DNA from: Luteimonas kalidii
Lineage (GTDB): Bacteria; Pseudomonadota; Gammaproteobacteria; Xanthomonadales; Xanthomonadaceae
Length of the DNA: 64,000 bases
Direction: 5' to 3'
Assembly: GCF_029887935.1 (NCBI RefSeq)
Contig: NZ_JARXRO010000020.1
Coordinates: 216,582 to 280,581 of the forward strand
The translations under genes were made by a program, and so were the position numbers. Shown one piece after another: positions 17,077 to 25,833 of this stretch (position 1 is the first letter of the stretch; every line of letters starts with the position of its first letter). The notes beneath the pieces were generated by a model that was not told the DNA's origin, searched no databases, and was given only the letters and a program-made list of their open reading frames with translations.

Positions 17077-19047
17077 ATGAACGCAGTACGCAGGGCGCCA
17101 GGCCGGTGGCTGGCCGTGGCCGTGCTCGTGTCGGTGGCCGCATGGCTGCCGGCGTACGCGCAGATCGACCTGACGCCGTACGTCCGCCACGACAGCTACG
17201 AGACCATCAAGATTTCGCCCGATGGCCGCCACTTCGCGGCCACCGTGCCAATGGAGGACCGCACCGTCCTGGTGGTGCTGGACCGCGAGGACGGCCTGAA
17301 GGTCGTCGCCGGCGGGATGGGCGTGCGCAATTCGGCGGTGTGGGACTTCTGGTGGGTCGACGATACCCGCATCGTGATCTCGATGGCCCAGAGCTTCGGC
17401 AGCAAGGATCCGCTGTACGCCACCGGGGAGCTGCATGCGCTGGAGATCGGCGGTAGCCGGGTCAAGCGCCTGTTCGGACGGAAGGAGGAGACCGGACTGG
17501 TGACGCGCTACGGCGCGGGCGATCCGGTGGAACTGGCCACCGTCATCGATCCGATGCCGGGCAGCCCCGGCGAGGTACTGATCGCCACCTGGATCCCCGG
17601 CACGGCGCCGAAGACCCAGCTGGAGATGCTCAACCTGCGCAGCGGTCGCCGCAACGTGGTGGTGGCCGCGCCGGTGCGACGCGCCGACTTCACGCTCGAT
17701 CCCGCGGGCAACGCGCGCTTCGCCGACGGTCTGGACGAGCGCAACTACCGCCACCTGTATTACCGCGAAGGCGAGGACGCGCCTTGGCGGCTGGTCAACG
17801 ACCAGGCGGAGAGCGGATTCATCGCCGGGGCGCTCGGCATGGCCGCCGACGGCACCACGGCTTACGTCCAGGTCAGCCGCACGGAGGGTCCGGACGAGAT
17901 CGAGGCCTGGGACATGCGGACCATGGCGCGCCGGCCGTTGCTGCGCGATCCGGTAGTCGACCCCGACGCGATCCTCTACGACGTCGACCGCCGGACGCCG
18001 GTGGGCGCACGCTACATGGACGACGGCGTGACACTGCGCTTCTTCGACGAAGGCGCCCCGATGGCGCGGCGCTACCGGATGCTGGAAAAGGCGCTCCCCG
18101 GCTCCGGAATCGCGATCACCTCGACTACGCGCGACGGCCGGCTGTCGCTGGTACGCGCCTGGCACGACCGCGATGCGGGCCAGTACCTGCTGTTCGATAC
18201 CGAGGCCCGGACTGCGAACGGCCTGTTCGGGCGTATGGCCTGGTTCGCCCCCGAATCGCTGGCGCCCACGCGCAAGATCACGCTGGAGGCCCGCGATGGC
18301 GTGGGCCTGCACGGCTACCTCACCCGGCCGGCGACCACGGGCGACGCCCCGCTGCCGATGGTGGTGGTGCCGCACGGCGGGCCGTTCGGCATCTACGACA
18401 GTGGCGATTTCGACGTTGAGACCCAACTGCTCGCCGCCGCCGGCTACGCCGTGCTCCGGGTCAACTTCCGCGGCTCGGGCAACTACGGCTACGCGTTCAG
18501 CGTGCTGGGTGCGCAGCAGTGGGGCGGCACGATGCAGGACGACCTCACCGACGCCACCCGCTGGGCGATCGAACAGGGAGTCGCCGACCCGTCGCGCATC
18601 TGCATCGCCGGCGCCAGCTACGGCGGCTACGCTGCGCTGATGGGCGTGGCGAAGGAACCGGAGCTGTACCGCTGCGCGGTCGGCTACGTGGGTGTCTACG
18701 ACCTGCCGGCGATGTACACCGAAAGCGCCCGTTCGGCGAACTGGATGCGGAACTGGGCCAACGACTGGCTCGGCGAACGCGACACGCTGGCCGCACGCTC
18801 GCCGGTCAACCTGGCCGACCGCATCCAGGCGCCGGTGCTGCTCGCGGCCGGGGGCGCGGACGACATCGCGCCGATCTCGCACAGCCGGCGCATGCAGCGC
18901 GCACTGGAGAAGGCCGGCGTGCCGGTGCGCACGCTCTACATCGACAGCGAGGGCCACGGCTTCCGCAAGCCCGAGCATCGCCGCCGGTACTACAGCGAAC
19001 TGCTCGCGTTCCTGTCCGACCACCTCGGCGGCGCACGCGGCGAGTGA
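17077..19047 (+). CDS. S9-family prolyl oligopeptidase-type peptidase, exported
   Basis: A 656-residue serine peptidase with an N-terminal signal peptide ending near AYAQ (residues 26-29), so it is periplasmic. The first two thirds form a beta-propeller-like domain and the last third an alpha/beta hydrolase. GASYGGY places the nucleophile at Ser514; Asp595 in GGADDIAP and His627 in EGHGF complete the triad. VVVPHGGPFGIYD is the oxyanion region typical of S9C acylaminoacyl peptidases. GGGGGA at 17065-17070 favours the ATG at 17077; an in-frame ATG at 17071 is too close to it. Likely role: degradation of short peptides in the periplasm. Confidence 0.9.
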   Translation: MNAVRRAPGRWLAVAVLVSVAAWLPAYAQIDLTPYVRHDSYETIKISPDGRHFAATVPMEDRTVLVVLDREDGLKVVAGGMGVRNSAVWDFWWVDDTRIVISMAQSFGSKDPLYATGELHALEIGGSRVKRLFGRKEETGLVTRYGAGDPVELATVIDPMPGSPGEVLIATWIPGTAPKTQLEMLNLRSGRRNVVVAAPVRRADFTLDPAGNARFADGLDERNYRHLYYREGEDAPWRLVNDQAESGFIAGALGMAADGTTAYVQVSRTEGPDEIEAWDMRTMARRPLLRDPVVDPDAILYDVDRRTPVGARYMDDGVTLRFFDEGAPMARRYRMLEKALPGSGIAITSTTRDGRLSLVRAWHDRDAGQYLLFDTEARTANGLFGRMAWFAPESLAPTRKITLEARDGVGLHGYLTRPATTGDAPLPMVVVPHGGPFGIYDSGDFDVETQLLAAAGYAVLRVNFRGSGNYGYAFSVLGAQQWGGTMQDDLTDATRWAIEQGVADPSRICIAGASYGGYAALMGVAKEPELYRCAVGYVGVYDLPAMYTESARSANWMRNWANDWLGERDTLAARSPVNLADRIQAPVLLAAGGADDIAPISHSRRMQRALEKAGVPVRTLYIDSEGHGFRKPEHRRRYYSELLAFLSDHLGGARGE

Positions 19048-19120
19048 CGCGCGCATCCGTGACCGCGTCGGCGGTCCGCGCGCGTCGCGAGGCTACACTG
19101 ACCGTCGCGGGAGGCCCCTG

Positions 19121-20239
19121 ATGCGCGATGGCGATGGAAGGACGGCGACGGGCCGCGGCGCGCACGCGCCGGACGCGATGCCGTCCGCCAGCGACGCCCG
19201 TCTGTCGGAAGTGCTGGCGCAGGTGTCGCGCGAGGCGCTGCAGGCCGACGGGCTGGACGACGTGCTGCAGCGGATCGTCGACTGCGTGGCGCGCAGGCTG
19301 CCGGTGCCGATCGCCAGCATCATCCTGCTCGACGACAGCGGCACCCGCTTCATCAAGGAAGTCTGGGCCGGCGACATCCCGCTGGCCGAGATCGACATGG
19401 CGATCTGGGACGTCTCGATGGGCATCGCCGGGCGCTGCGCGCGCACCGGAAAGCCGCAGCTGATCGCCGACGTCGCGGTCGATCCGGACTACGTGATGGG
19501 CAACTCCAGCGTGCGTTCGGAATACGTGGTGCCGATCCGCCACCGCGGGCGCCTGCACGGCGTGCTCAACATCGAGAGCACCGGCGAGGAGTTCTTCACC
19601 GCGCAGACCTGCGCCGTGTTCGACGCCGTCGCCCACCAGGTGGCCGGCGCGATCCACCTGGCGCGCGTGGTCGCCGAGCTGGAAGCGGCCAACCGCAAGC
19701 TGCGCGAACTCTCGACCGTCGACGGCCTCACCGGCCTGGCCAACCGCCGCTGCCTGGACGAGCGCCTGGCCGACGCATGCGCCGACGGGGCCGGGCCGCT
19801 GGCGCTGCTGTTGATCGATGCCGACTGCTTCAAGCAGCTCAACGACGCGCTGGGCCACCTGCACGGCGACGAATGCCTGCGGCGGCTGGCCCGCATGTGC
19901 GCCGAGGCTGCCGGCGAGGAGGACGCCCTGGCCGCGCGCTACGGCGGCGACGAGCTGGCGCTGCTGGTGCCGGGGCGCGACATCGTCGCGGCGACGGCGA
20001 TCGCCGAACGGCTGCGCCGGCGGGTGGAGGACTCGGCGATGGCACACCCGGTGTCGGTGGTGGCGCCCTGGGTCACGGTGAGCATCGGCGTGAACGTCGC
20101 GCCGCCGGGCCCGGCGCGCACGCCGTCGCGGCTGCTGTCGGGCGCGGACCGCGCGCTCTACGCGGCCAAGCTGGCCGGCCGCAACCGCGTGGCAGCCGCA
20201 TCGACGGCGCGCGCGCTGGAGCTGGACACGCGCGCCTGA
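19121..20239 (+). CDS. GAF-GGDEF diguanylate cyclase
   Basis: A 372-residue cytoplasmic signalling enzyme. Residues about 40-190 form a GAF domain (ASIILLDDSGTRFIKEVWAG, MGIAGRCARTGKPQLI, GVLNIES). A coiled helix leads into LSTVDGLTGLANRRCLDERL, the canonical start of GGDEF domains. The active loop YGGDELALLV is intact (GGDEL), so synthesis of c-di-GMP from two GTP is expected. No RxxD inhibitory site is seen upstream of the loop. GGGAGG at 19109-19114 supports the ATG at 19121. The GAF ligand is unknown. The c-di-GMP-binding-type YajQ homologue encoded in this window is a possible effector. Confidence 0.92.
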   Translation: MRDGDGRTATGRGAHAPDAMPSASDARLSEVLAQVSREALQADGLDDVLQRIVDCVARRLPVPIASIILLDDSGTRFIKEVWAGDIPLAEIDMAIWDVSMGIAGRCARTGKPQLIADVAVDPDYVMGNSSVRSEYVVPIRHRGRLHGVLNIESTGEEFFTAQTCAVFDAVAHQVAGAIHLARVVAELEAANRKLRELSTVDGLTGLANRRCLDERLADACADGAGPLALLLIDADCFKQLNDALGHLHGDECLRRLARMCAEAAGEEDALAARYGGDELALLVPGRDIVAATAIAERLRRRVEDSAMAHPVSVVAPWVTVSIGVNVAPPGPARTPSRLLSGADRALYAAKLAGRNRVAAASTARALELDTRA

Positions 20240-20254
20240 GGCGCGCCGGTGGAC

Positions 20255-20644
20255 TCAGGCCGCGGCCGGCCGCGCGCCGACGCGCTGCCGCACCGCCTCG
20301 ACGTCGCGCACCTCGCGCACCTCGATGCAGCCGGTGTCGGCCCACGGCAGCTGTTCGGCCAGGCGCAGCGCCTCTTCCAGGCTGTCGGCCTCGACCAGGT
20401 TGAAGCCGGCCAGCAGCTCCTTGGTCTCGGCGAACGGGCCGTCGACCACGCTCACCTTGCCGCCGCGGCGCCGCACCGACTTCGCGCCCTGCGCCGGTTC
20501 CAACTGCTGGAAGCCGAGCAGGGTGCCGGACGCCTTGAGTTCGTCCGCATGCTCGAGGCAGTGGCGCATGCGGCGATCGTAGTCGCCCTCGGGCAGGGCC
20601 TCGAGCAGCGACTCGTCGGTGTACACCAGCAGCAGGTATTGCAT
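20255..20644 (-). CDS. YCII-related (DGPF) protein
   Basis: A 129-residue protein of the YCII family: MQYLLLVYTDE at the start, VSVVDGPFAETKELLAGF in the middle (the DGPF motif) and CIEVREVRDVEA near the end. These ferredoxin-fold proteins are often encoded beside ECF sigma factors, but here the neighbour is msrB, 31 bases upstream on the same strand. The biochemical role is unknown. AAGGAT precedes the start at 20644. Confidence 0.85.
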   Translation of the reverse strand: MQYLLLVYTDESLLEALPEGDYDRRMRHCLEHADELKASGTLLGFQQLEPAQGAKSVRRRGGKVSVVDGPFAETKELLAGFNLVEADSLEEALRLAEQLPWADTGCIEVREVRDVEAVRQRVGARPAAA

Positions 20645-20675
20645 CGGCGCGGATCCTTGGTTCGGTGGGGCGGCG

Positions 20676-21143
20676 TCAGTCGGCCGCGCCGGCTTCGGCG
20701 CCACCGCGTGCGAGCGGGTCGGGCAACGGCTCGCCCAGGCCGGTGAAGGCGAGCGAGACCGAATTCAGGCAGTGACGCTCGCCCGTGGGCGGCGGTCCGT
20801 CGGGGAACACGTGGCCGAGGTGGCTGCCGCAGCGGGCGCACACTTCTTCGGTGCGGACCATGCCATGGCTGGCGTCGCGCACGTAGCGGATGTGTTCCGG
20901 TGCGTAGGGCGCGAAGAAGCTGGGCCAGCCGGTCCCGGAATCGAACTTGGTCGACGAGCGGAACAGCGGCAGTCCACACAGGCGGCAGGTGTAGACGCCC
21001 TCGCGCTTGTTGTCGAGGAACACGCCGCAGAACGGCGCCTCGGTGCCGTGCGCCAGCAGCACCCGGCGCTCGGCCTCGTCGAGCGTGGCTTCCAGGCGCG
21101 CGCGCTGGTCGGCGGTGGGGGGCGTGAGGTCGAAACCGGGCAT
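20676..21143 (-). CDS. msrB: Peptide methionine (R)-S-oxide reductase
   Basis: Reduces the R form of methionine sulfoxide in proteins. The 155 residues contain the family core [11 protein letters not shown] (67-76). The zinc ligands are Cys53/Cys56 (CRLC) and Cys102/Cys105 (CARC), and the catalytic cysteine is Cys125 in RHCLNSVSL. No signal peptide, so cytoplasmic. The start at 21143 has GAGGAT upstream. It lies between the DUF3297 and YCII genes in a minus-strand run with gaps of 31-42 bases, and so may be co-transcribed with them. Confidence 0.95.
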   Translation of the reverse strand: MPGFDLTPPTADQRARLEATLDEAERRVLLAHGTEAPFCGVFLDNKREGVYTCRLCGLPLFRSSTKFDSGTGWPSFFAPYAPEHIRYVRDASHGMVRTEEVCARCGSHLGHVFPDGPPPTGERHCLNSVSLAFTGLGEPLPDPLARGGAEAGAAD

Positions 21144-21179
21144 GGCGGATCCTCGTGCGTGGGGCGTCGGGAGGCTAGG

Positions 21180-21428
21180 TCAGTCGCTGCCGGGCAGCCT
21201 GAACCAGGCTTCGACATCGCCCTTGAGCCTGATCGTCAGCGGCTGTCCGCGGCGGTCGAGGGCCTTGCCGGCGGCGACGCGGATCCAGCCCTCGCTGACG
21301 CAGTATTCCTCCACGTCGCGCCGCTCCACGCCCTTGAAGCGGATGCCGATGCCGCGTTCGAGCATCGCCGCGTCGTAGTGCGGGCTGCGCGGATCGTTGG
21401 ACAGGCGGTCGGGGGGCGAATCGGTCAT
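21180..21428 (-). CDS. DUF3297 family protein
   Basis: An 82-residue protein matching DUF3297 closely: PPDRLSNDPRSPHYD, then ERGIGIRFKG, VEEYCVSEGWIRVAAG and PLTIRLKGDVEAWF. Function unknown; widespread in proteobacteria as a small cytoplasmic protein. It sits 36 bases upstream of msrB on the same strand. Confidence 0.88.
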   Translation of the reverse strand: MTDSPPDRLSNDPRSPHYDAAMLERGIGIRFKGVERRDVEEYCVSEGWIRVAAGKALDRRGQPLTIRLKGDVEAWFRLPGSD

Positions 21429-21470
21429 GGCGGGGCGGGGCGGAGGACTGGCCGTAGTGTAGCCGACGCC

Positions 21471-21869
21471 TCAGCCGCGGCCGGGCACGCGCACCATCCG
21501 CTGCAGCAGGTGCTGCATGGTCGCGTCGAGGTCGGCGCACTTGCCGCCGTGCACCGGCGAGGTCTGCAGGATCGCGCTGCGCTGCGCGGTCAGCCAGTGG
21601 AAGCGCGCGCGCGGCGGCAGCAGCCCGATCGGGCCGGCCGCGGGACCGCCCTGGCACACGGCCTCGACCGCATCCAGCAGCCGCCGCACCAGCGCCAGGT
21701 CGAGCGTGGGGTCGAGCGCCAGTGCGCGCACCGGGTCGAGTTCGATGCGCACATCCAGGTGCTTGCGCGCCGCGCACGAGAGCAGGATGCCGACGTTGAC
21801 GAACTCGCCGCGCTCCACCCGGGGCACCAGCCGCAGCACGGCGTAGTCGTAGAACTCAGGCGCGTGCAT
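21471..21869 (-). CDS. DUF3037 protein, partner of the adjacent HipA-like kinase
   Basis: A 132-residue protein of DUF3037, recognised from FYDYAVLRLVPRVERGEFVNVGILL at the N-terminus. The family has no assigned biochemistry. Its start overlaps the end of the HipA-like gene by 14 bases, so the two are co-translated. DUF3037 genes are repeatedly found next to this HipA-like type in proteobacteria, which suggests they act as a unit. I see no DNA-binding helix-turn-helix, unlike the HipB antitoxin. Confidence 0.85.
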   Translation of the reverse strand: MHAPEFYDYAVLRLVPRVERGEFVNVGILLSCAARKHLDVRIELDPVRALALDPTLDLALVRRLLDAVEAVCQGGPAAGPIGLLPPRARFHWLTAQRSAILQTSPVHGGKCADLDATMQHLLQRMVRVPGRG

Positions 21870-22626
21870 CGGCGATCCCCGCGAGCCAGGCGTCGCGCCG
21901 CTGCACGCGCCGCACCAGGTAGTCGACGTAGGCCCGGCGCTGGCCATCGGCGTCGGCGAACGCATCCGGTCCCTGCAGCCAGGCATCTGGCACCGCGTCG
22001 ACGATCCCGGCGATCAGCGCAGGCGTGAGCCGCGGCGCGAGTTCCGCGTCGGCCGCTTCGATGCGGTCGGCCGCAGCCAGCAGCACGTGGTCGCGGATCA
22101 GCGGGAACGCGGTGTCGGCGCGCGCAGGATCGCCGTCCCAGCCGTGGTGGAAGTACAGCGCCGCGCCGTGGTCGATCAGGATCAGGCGCCCGTGCCAGAG
22201 CATCAGGTTGGGGTTGCGCGCGGTGCGGTCGACGTTGCTGCACAGCGCGTCGAACCAGACGATGCGCGAGGCCAGGGCCGGATCGGGTCGCCACGCCAGC
22301 GGGTCGAAATTGGCCGCGCCCGGGAGGTAGTCGAGCGCCAGGTTGAGGCCGTCGCTGGCGCGGATCAGCGCCTGGATCTCGGGATCACCCTCGGTGCGAG
22401 CGAGCAGCGGATCGAGCTCCGCGAACACGATCTCCGGCACGTCGAGTCCGAGCGCGCGGCCCAGCTCGCCGACGATACATTCGGCCACCAGCGCGCGGGG
22501 ACCCTGGCCGGCGCCGCGGAACTTGAGCACGTACAGGCCCTCGTCGTCGGCCTCGACCACGGCCGGCATCGAACCGCCTTCGCGCAGCGGCGTGACGTAG
22601 CGGGTGACCTGGACCGTGCGTGGCAT
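21856..22626 (-). CDS. HipA-like (HipA_2) kinase-fold protein
   Basis: A 256-residue protein with a HipA/PI3K-like kinase fold but shorter than HipA (about 440). YVLKFRGAG places the ATP-binding lysine at Lys35. The catalytic loop is NVDRTARNPN (Asp133, Asn140), and the metal-binding DFG equivalent is IDHG (Asp152). HipA phosphorylates glutamyl-tRNA synthetase to induce persistence; the substrate of this short type is not established. No HipB-like antitoxin is adjacent; the partner is instead DUF3037, overlapping its 3' end. It lies 40 bases after the DUF4031 gene. Confidence 0.82.
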   Translation of the reverse strand: MPRTVQVTRYVTPLREGGSMPAVVEADDEGLYVLKFRGAGQGPRALVAECIVGELGRALGLDVPEIVFAELDPLLARTEGDPEIQALIRASDGLNLALDYLPGAANFDPLAWRPDPALASRIVWFDALCSNVDRTARNPNLMLWHGRLILIDHGAALYFHHGWDGDPARADTAFPLIRDHVLLAAADRIEAADAELAPRLTPALIAGIVDAVPDAWLQGPDAFADADGQRRAYVDYLVRRVQRRDAWLAGIADARA

Positions 22627-22666
22627 GTCGGCAAGGATATCCGCAGCGCACGGTGCGCGCGCCGGG

Positions 22667-22951
22667 TCAGGAGGCTTCGCGCCGCCCCTGCGCCTTGGCC
22701 CGTGCGATCACTGCGCGCACCAGCGCGCGGTCGCGGTGGCGCGAGATGGCCACCGCCCCCAGCGCGATCGCGTGCTCGCGCACGTCCGCACTGACGTCGT
22801 AGTGCGCGCCGCTGGTCTTGTCCTGGAACGCGTGCCGCGGAATGCCCAGCCGTGCGGCGAAGGCGTGCAGCTCGTCGAGCGAATCGGCCATCAGGTGCGC
22901 CCAGCGCCTGCCGCGCCAGAGGGTGACCGCATCGTCGACATACACCGTCAT
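22667..22951 (-). CDS. DUF4031 family protein
   Basis: A 94-residue cytoplasmic protein matching DUF4031: MTVYVDDAVTLWRGRRWAHL, then LHAFAARLGI and HYDVSADVREHAIALGA. Function unknown. It is the first gene of the minus-strand run that continues through the HipA-like, DUF3037, DUF3297, msrB and YCII genes, so a promoter is expected just above 22951. Confidence 0.85.
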   Translation of the reverse strand: MTVYVDDAVTLWRGRRWAHLMADSLDELHAFAARLGIPRHAFQDKTSGAHYDVSADVREHAIALGAVAISRHRDRALVRAVIARAKAQGRREAS

Positions 22952-23136
22952 CGCGGCAGGATAGCAACGGGCCGCCATCCCGGTGCTGCCCGCGCAGGCG
23001 TGTGTTCCGTCCATTGCGCGTCCGCCACGCCCCACGGCCGCCGCGGCCGAGGGGTTGCCCGGCGGACGGGCAGAGGCGGCTGCCGTCGCGCGCCCCTGCG
23101 TCGGTTCGAGACGACGAGCGTCTCCCGTCTACGCGA

Positions 23137-23159
23137 AAGCCCCGGCAGGGCCGGGGCTT
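23137..23159 (-). terminator. Rho-independent-type terminator of the DUF3016 gene
   Basis: A perfect 10-base stem AAGCCCCGGC/GCCGGGGCTT with loop AGG. Read on the minus strand it is followed by TTTCG, a short U tract. It lies 35 bases beyond the stop of the DUF3016 gene. Confidence 0.75.
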
Positions 23160-23193
23160 CGGTGGGGTTGCGAGCGCCCGCTGGCGCGACCGG

Positions 23194-23760
23194 TCAGTGG
23201 CTCGCGACCGACGTGCGCCGCAGTTCGTCGCGGACCCATTCGTCGATCATCCTCTTCTCGTAATAGAGGTTGTTCTGTCCGCCGATGTTGCTGCCGCCCA
23301 TCAGGTAGCCGGTATCGCGGAGTTCGCGGCTGCCCTCGGCCAGCACGCTGCCGTCGGCGCCGTAGTGGCGGAACTCGAGCTTCATCGACGGCGGGTAGTG
23401 GTCGCGCAGGATCCGTACGTCCTGCAGGCGCATCCCATGCCAGGGTTCATAGCGTCCGGCGCGGCCGATGTCGGTGATGGTGACGTCCATCCGCTCGCCT
23501 TCGGGCAGGCGTTCGGCGGCGGTGTCGCGCAGGTGTTCGGCGAGCTGGTACACCCAGTCCCCCTGCGCGGCGCGCCAGCGGTTGCCGCTGAACTTCAGGT
23601 CGGTGAACTCCGACGGGTCGCTCCACTGCACGCTGACCGGGCCATCGGCCGGCAGGCTGCGCGGGGCATCGGGGTCGGTGACGTTGCGGGTCCGGGCAGC
23701 CGCGGTGGCGGTCGCGAAGACGACGAGCAGGATCAGCAGGAGGCGTGCGGCACGGGTCAT
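23194..23760 (-). CDS. DUF3016 family exported protein
   Basis: A 188-residue protein with a signal peptide (MTRAARLLLILLVVFATATAA). The mature part contains VSVQWSDPSEFTDLKFSGN and DVRILRDHYPPSMKLEFRHYG, features of DUF3016, a family found mainly in Xanthomonadales and Shewanella-type bacteria with no known function. Periplasmic location is expected. GGAG precedes the start at 23760. The gene is divergent from the L,D-transpeptidase gene and ends before a strong terminator. Confidence 0.82.
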   Translation of the reverse strand: MTRAARLLLILLVVFATATAAARTRNVTDPDAPRSLPADGPVSVQWSDPSEFTDLKFSGNRWRAAQGDWVYQLAEHLRDTAAERLPEGERMDVTITDIGRAGRYEPWHGMRLQDVRILRDHYPPSMKLEFRHYGADGSVLAEGSRELRDTGYLMGGSNIGGQNNLYYEKRMIDEWVRDELRRTSVASH

Positions 23761-23947
23761 GGCAGGGCTCCGGAAGTACAGGGGAAGTCTGCGCCCGCCG
23801 GGCTTAACGGTGCAGAACGGCGGGGCGCCACCACGGCGGATGACCCCGCATCCGCCCCGGAGGATGCAGAGCCCGCTTGCCGGCGTTCACGCGACGCAGG
23901 CAAGCCGCACGGCCATGATGCGGGCCGATCTCCCGCAAGGCCCTGCC

Positions 23948-24904
23948 GTGATCCGACCGACCTTCCTGTGCGCCCTGTACCTGGCTCTCGCCCCGCTGCC
24001 AGCGCTGGCTGCCGACGATGCAGCCGCGCTCACCCCGGAACAGGTCAACGCCGCCACCGGGGACGCGCCCGGCGCGCTGCTGCGCGCGCAGGTGCTGCTG
24101 GAGCGGGCCCGGTTCTCCCCGGGTGAAATCGACGGCGGCGCCGGCAGCAACACCGCGCGCGCGATCGCCGCCTTCCAGCGTGCCCACGACCTCAAGCCCA
24201 GCGGCGAGCTGGACGCGGCCACGTGGGACGCGCTGGGCAAGGACGCCACCCCCGCGCTGGTGACCCATACCCTCACCGCGGAGGAGGTCGCCGGCCCGTT
24301 CCGCAAGATGCCCGAGGACACGATGGCCAAGGCCGGACTCGAATCGCTCGGATTCACGTCGGTGGAGGAGGCGATCGCCGAGAAGTTCCAGTCCTCGCCC
24401 GCGTTGATCGCACGTCTCAATCCGGACAAGGCGTTGAAGGCCGGGACCGAACTCGTGGTGCCCAACGTCGCGGACTTGGCGGCGCTGGCGCCGGCGGCCA
24501 CGGTGGTGGTGGACAAGAGCGATTCGGTGCTGCGGCTGCAGGATGCGGACGGCCGCGTGTACGCGCAGTTCCCGGCCTCGACCGGCAGCGAGCACGACCC
24601 GCTGCCGATCGGCGAGTGGGCGATCACCACGGTCGCGATGGACCCGACCTACCACTACAACCCGGAACTGTTCTGGGACGCGGACAAGTCGCAGGCCAAG
24701 GCCACCCTGCCGCCGGGGCCCAACAGTCCGGTGGGCACGGTGTGGATCGACCTGTCCAAGGAGCACTACGGCATCCACGGCACCCCGGATCCGGAGAAGG
24801 TCGGAAAGACGGAATCCTATGGCTGCATCCGCCTGACCAACTGGAGCGCGCGCGCGGTCGCGGCTGCAGTGGAGGCGGGCACGCCGGCGCTGCTGCAGGA
24901 GTGA
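23948..24904 (+). CDS. L,D-transpeptidase with N-terminal peptidoglycan-binding domain
   Basis: A 318-residue periplasmic enzyme forming 3-3 peptidoglycan crosslinks or anchoring proteins. Signal peptide residues 1-21 (ending LPALA), then a peptidoglycan-binding domain around 45-95 (LLERARFSPGEIDGG, AIAAFQRAHDL), and a YkuD domain from about 180. The active site is HGT (His277) followed by SYGCIRL (Ser290, Cys293, Arg295). The start is uncertain: GTG at 23948 gives a clean signal peptide and has AAGG upstream; ATG at 23915 or 23918 would add 10-11 residues. It is followed after five bases by an M23 peptidase gene, so synthesis and cleavage are paired. Confidence 0.9.
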   Translation: MIRPTFLCALYLALAPLPALAADDAAALTPEQVNAATGDAPGALLRAQVLLERARFSPGEIDGGAGSNTARAIAAFQRAHDLKPSGELDAATWDALGKDATPALVTHTLTAEEVAGPFRKMPEDTMAKAGLESLGFTSVEEAIAEKFQSSPALIARLNPDKALKAGTELVVPNVADLAALAPAATVVVDKSDSVLRLQDADGRVYAQFPASTGSEHDPLPIGEWAITTVAMDPTYHYNPELFWDADKSQAKATLPPGPNSPVGTVWIDLSKEHYGIHGTPDPEKVGKTESYGCIRLTNWSARAVAAAVEAGTPALLQE

Positions 24905-24909
24905 CCGCC

Positions 24910-25647
24910 ATGCGCTGGCTGTTCGCGCTGGTGCTCGTGCTGCTGGCTGCCAACGTGATCTGGTGGGCGTGGCGCGGGCAACCCGGTCCGCTGTGGAGCG
25001 AGCACGCCGCGGCAGCGGATGCGGAGCCGCCTGCCCCGGTTCCCGTGCGACCGGCCGACGCCGGGCAGTCCACCGGTGCCCACCCGCCGACCACGGCGGC
25101 GCCGGACCCCCCGCAGGCGCCGCCCGGCGTTCCGCGCGCGACGCCGGTGTCGGGCACGTCCGCTCCGCCCTCGCCCACGGGTCCGCCCGCCCCGAACGCC
25201 GCGGCGCCGTCGGGCCTGGTCGTTCCGGTCCAGGGCATCGCCCCCGGCGACCTGGCCGACACCTTCGGGGACGCCCGCAGCGGGGAACGCATGCACGAGG
25301 CGCTCGACATCATGGCGCCGGCGGGAACGCCGGTGCTCGCCGTGGCCGACGGGCATGTCGAGAAGCTGTTCGACAGCGAGCGCGGCGGCCTGACCGTCTA
25401 CCAGTTCGAGCCGAGCGGCGCGTGGTGCTACTACTACGCCCACCTGCAGTCGTATGCGCCGGGACTGGCCGAGGGCCAGGCGCTCAAGCGCGGCGACGTG
25501 ATCGGCTTCGTGGGCAGCAGCGGCAATGCCGACCCCGCCGCGCCACACCTGCACTTCGCGGTCTTCGCGCTCACGCCCGAGCGCCAGTGGTGGACCGGTA
25601 CGCCGGTCAATCCGTATCCGCTGCTGACGGGAGCGCCGACGCGCTGA
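24910..25647 (+). CDS. M23-family peptidase, membrane-anchored
   Basis: A 245-residue LytM-type endopeptidase. Residues 1-21 form an uncleaved membrane helix (no lipobox or clear cleavage site), 35-100 a Pro/Ala/Thr-rich linker and 105-240 the M23 domain. Zinc ligands His129 and Asp133 (RMHEALDIM), His178 (YYYAHLQS) and His213/His215 (PHLHFAV) are all present, so an active enzyme is expected. It starts five bases after the L,D-transpeptidase stop, an operon for peptidoglycan remodelling. An in-frame GTG at 24901 would add three residues. Confidence 0.9.
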   Translation: MRWLFALVLVLLAANVIWWAWRGQPGPLWSEHAAAADAEPPAPVPVRPADAGQSTGAHPPTTAAPDPPQAPPGVPRATPVSGTSAPPSPTGPPAPNAAAPSGLVVPVQGIAPGDLADTFGDARSGERMHEALDIMAPAGTPVLAVADGHVEKLFDSERGGLTVYQFEPSGAWCYYYAHLQSYAPGLAEGQALKRGDVIGFVGSSGNADPAAPHLHFAVFALTPERQWWTGTPVNPYPLLTGAPTR

Positions 25648-25833
25648 TCGTGATGATGCGCCGCGCGGGCCCGCTCCGCGTCGCGCCGTTCGCGACTCGC
25701 CGGAGCGGCATCGCGCCCCGCGCGCAGGTGATCGTCCTGCCGGCATGCGCGGCGCTCCCGCACGTGGAGCAGGCGGCAGCGTGGCCACCGCGATTGGGCT
25801 AACCTAGGCACGTCACCCGACGCAGGGCACGCC

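Noticed and set aside
21856..22626. Classical HipBA toxin-antitoxin
   Set aside because: The kinase is only 256 residues and no HipB helix-turn-helix gene is adjacent; the partner is DUF3037.
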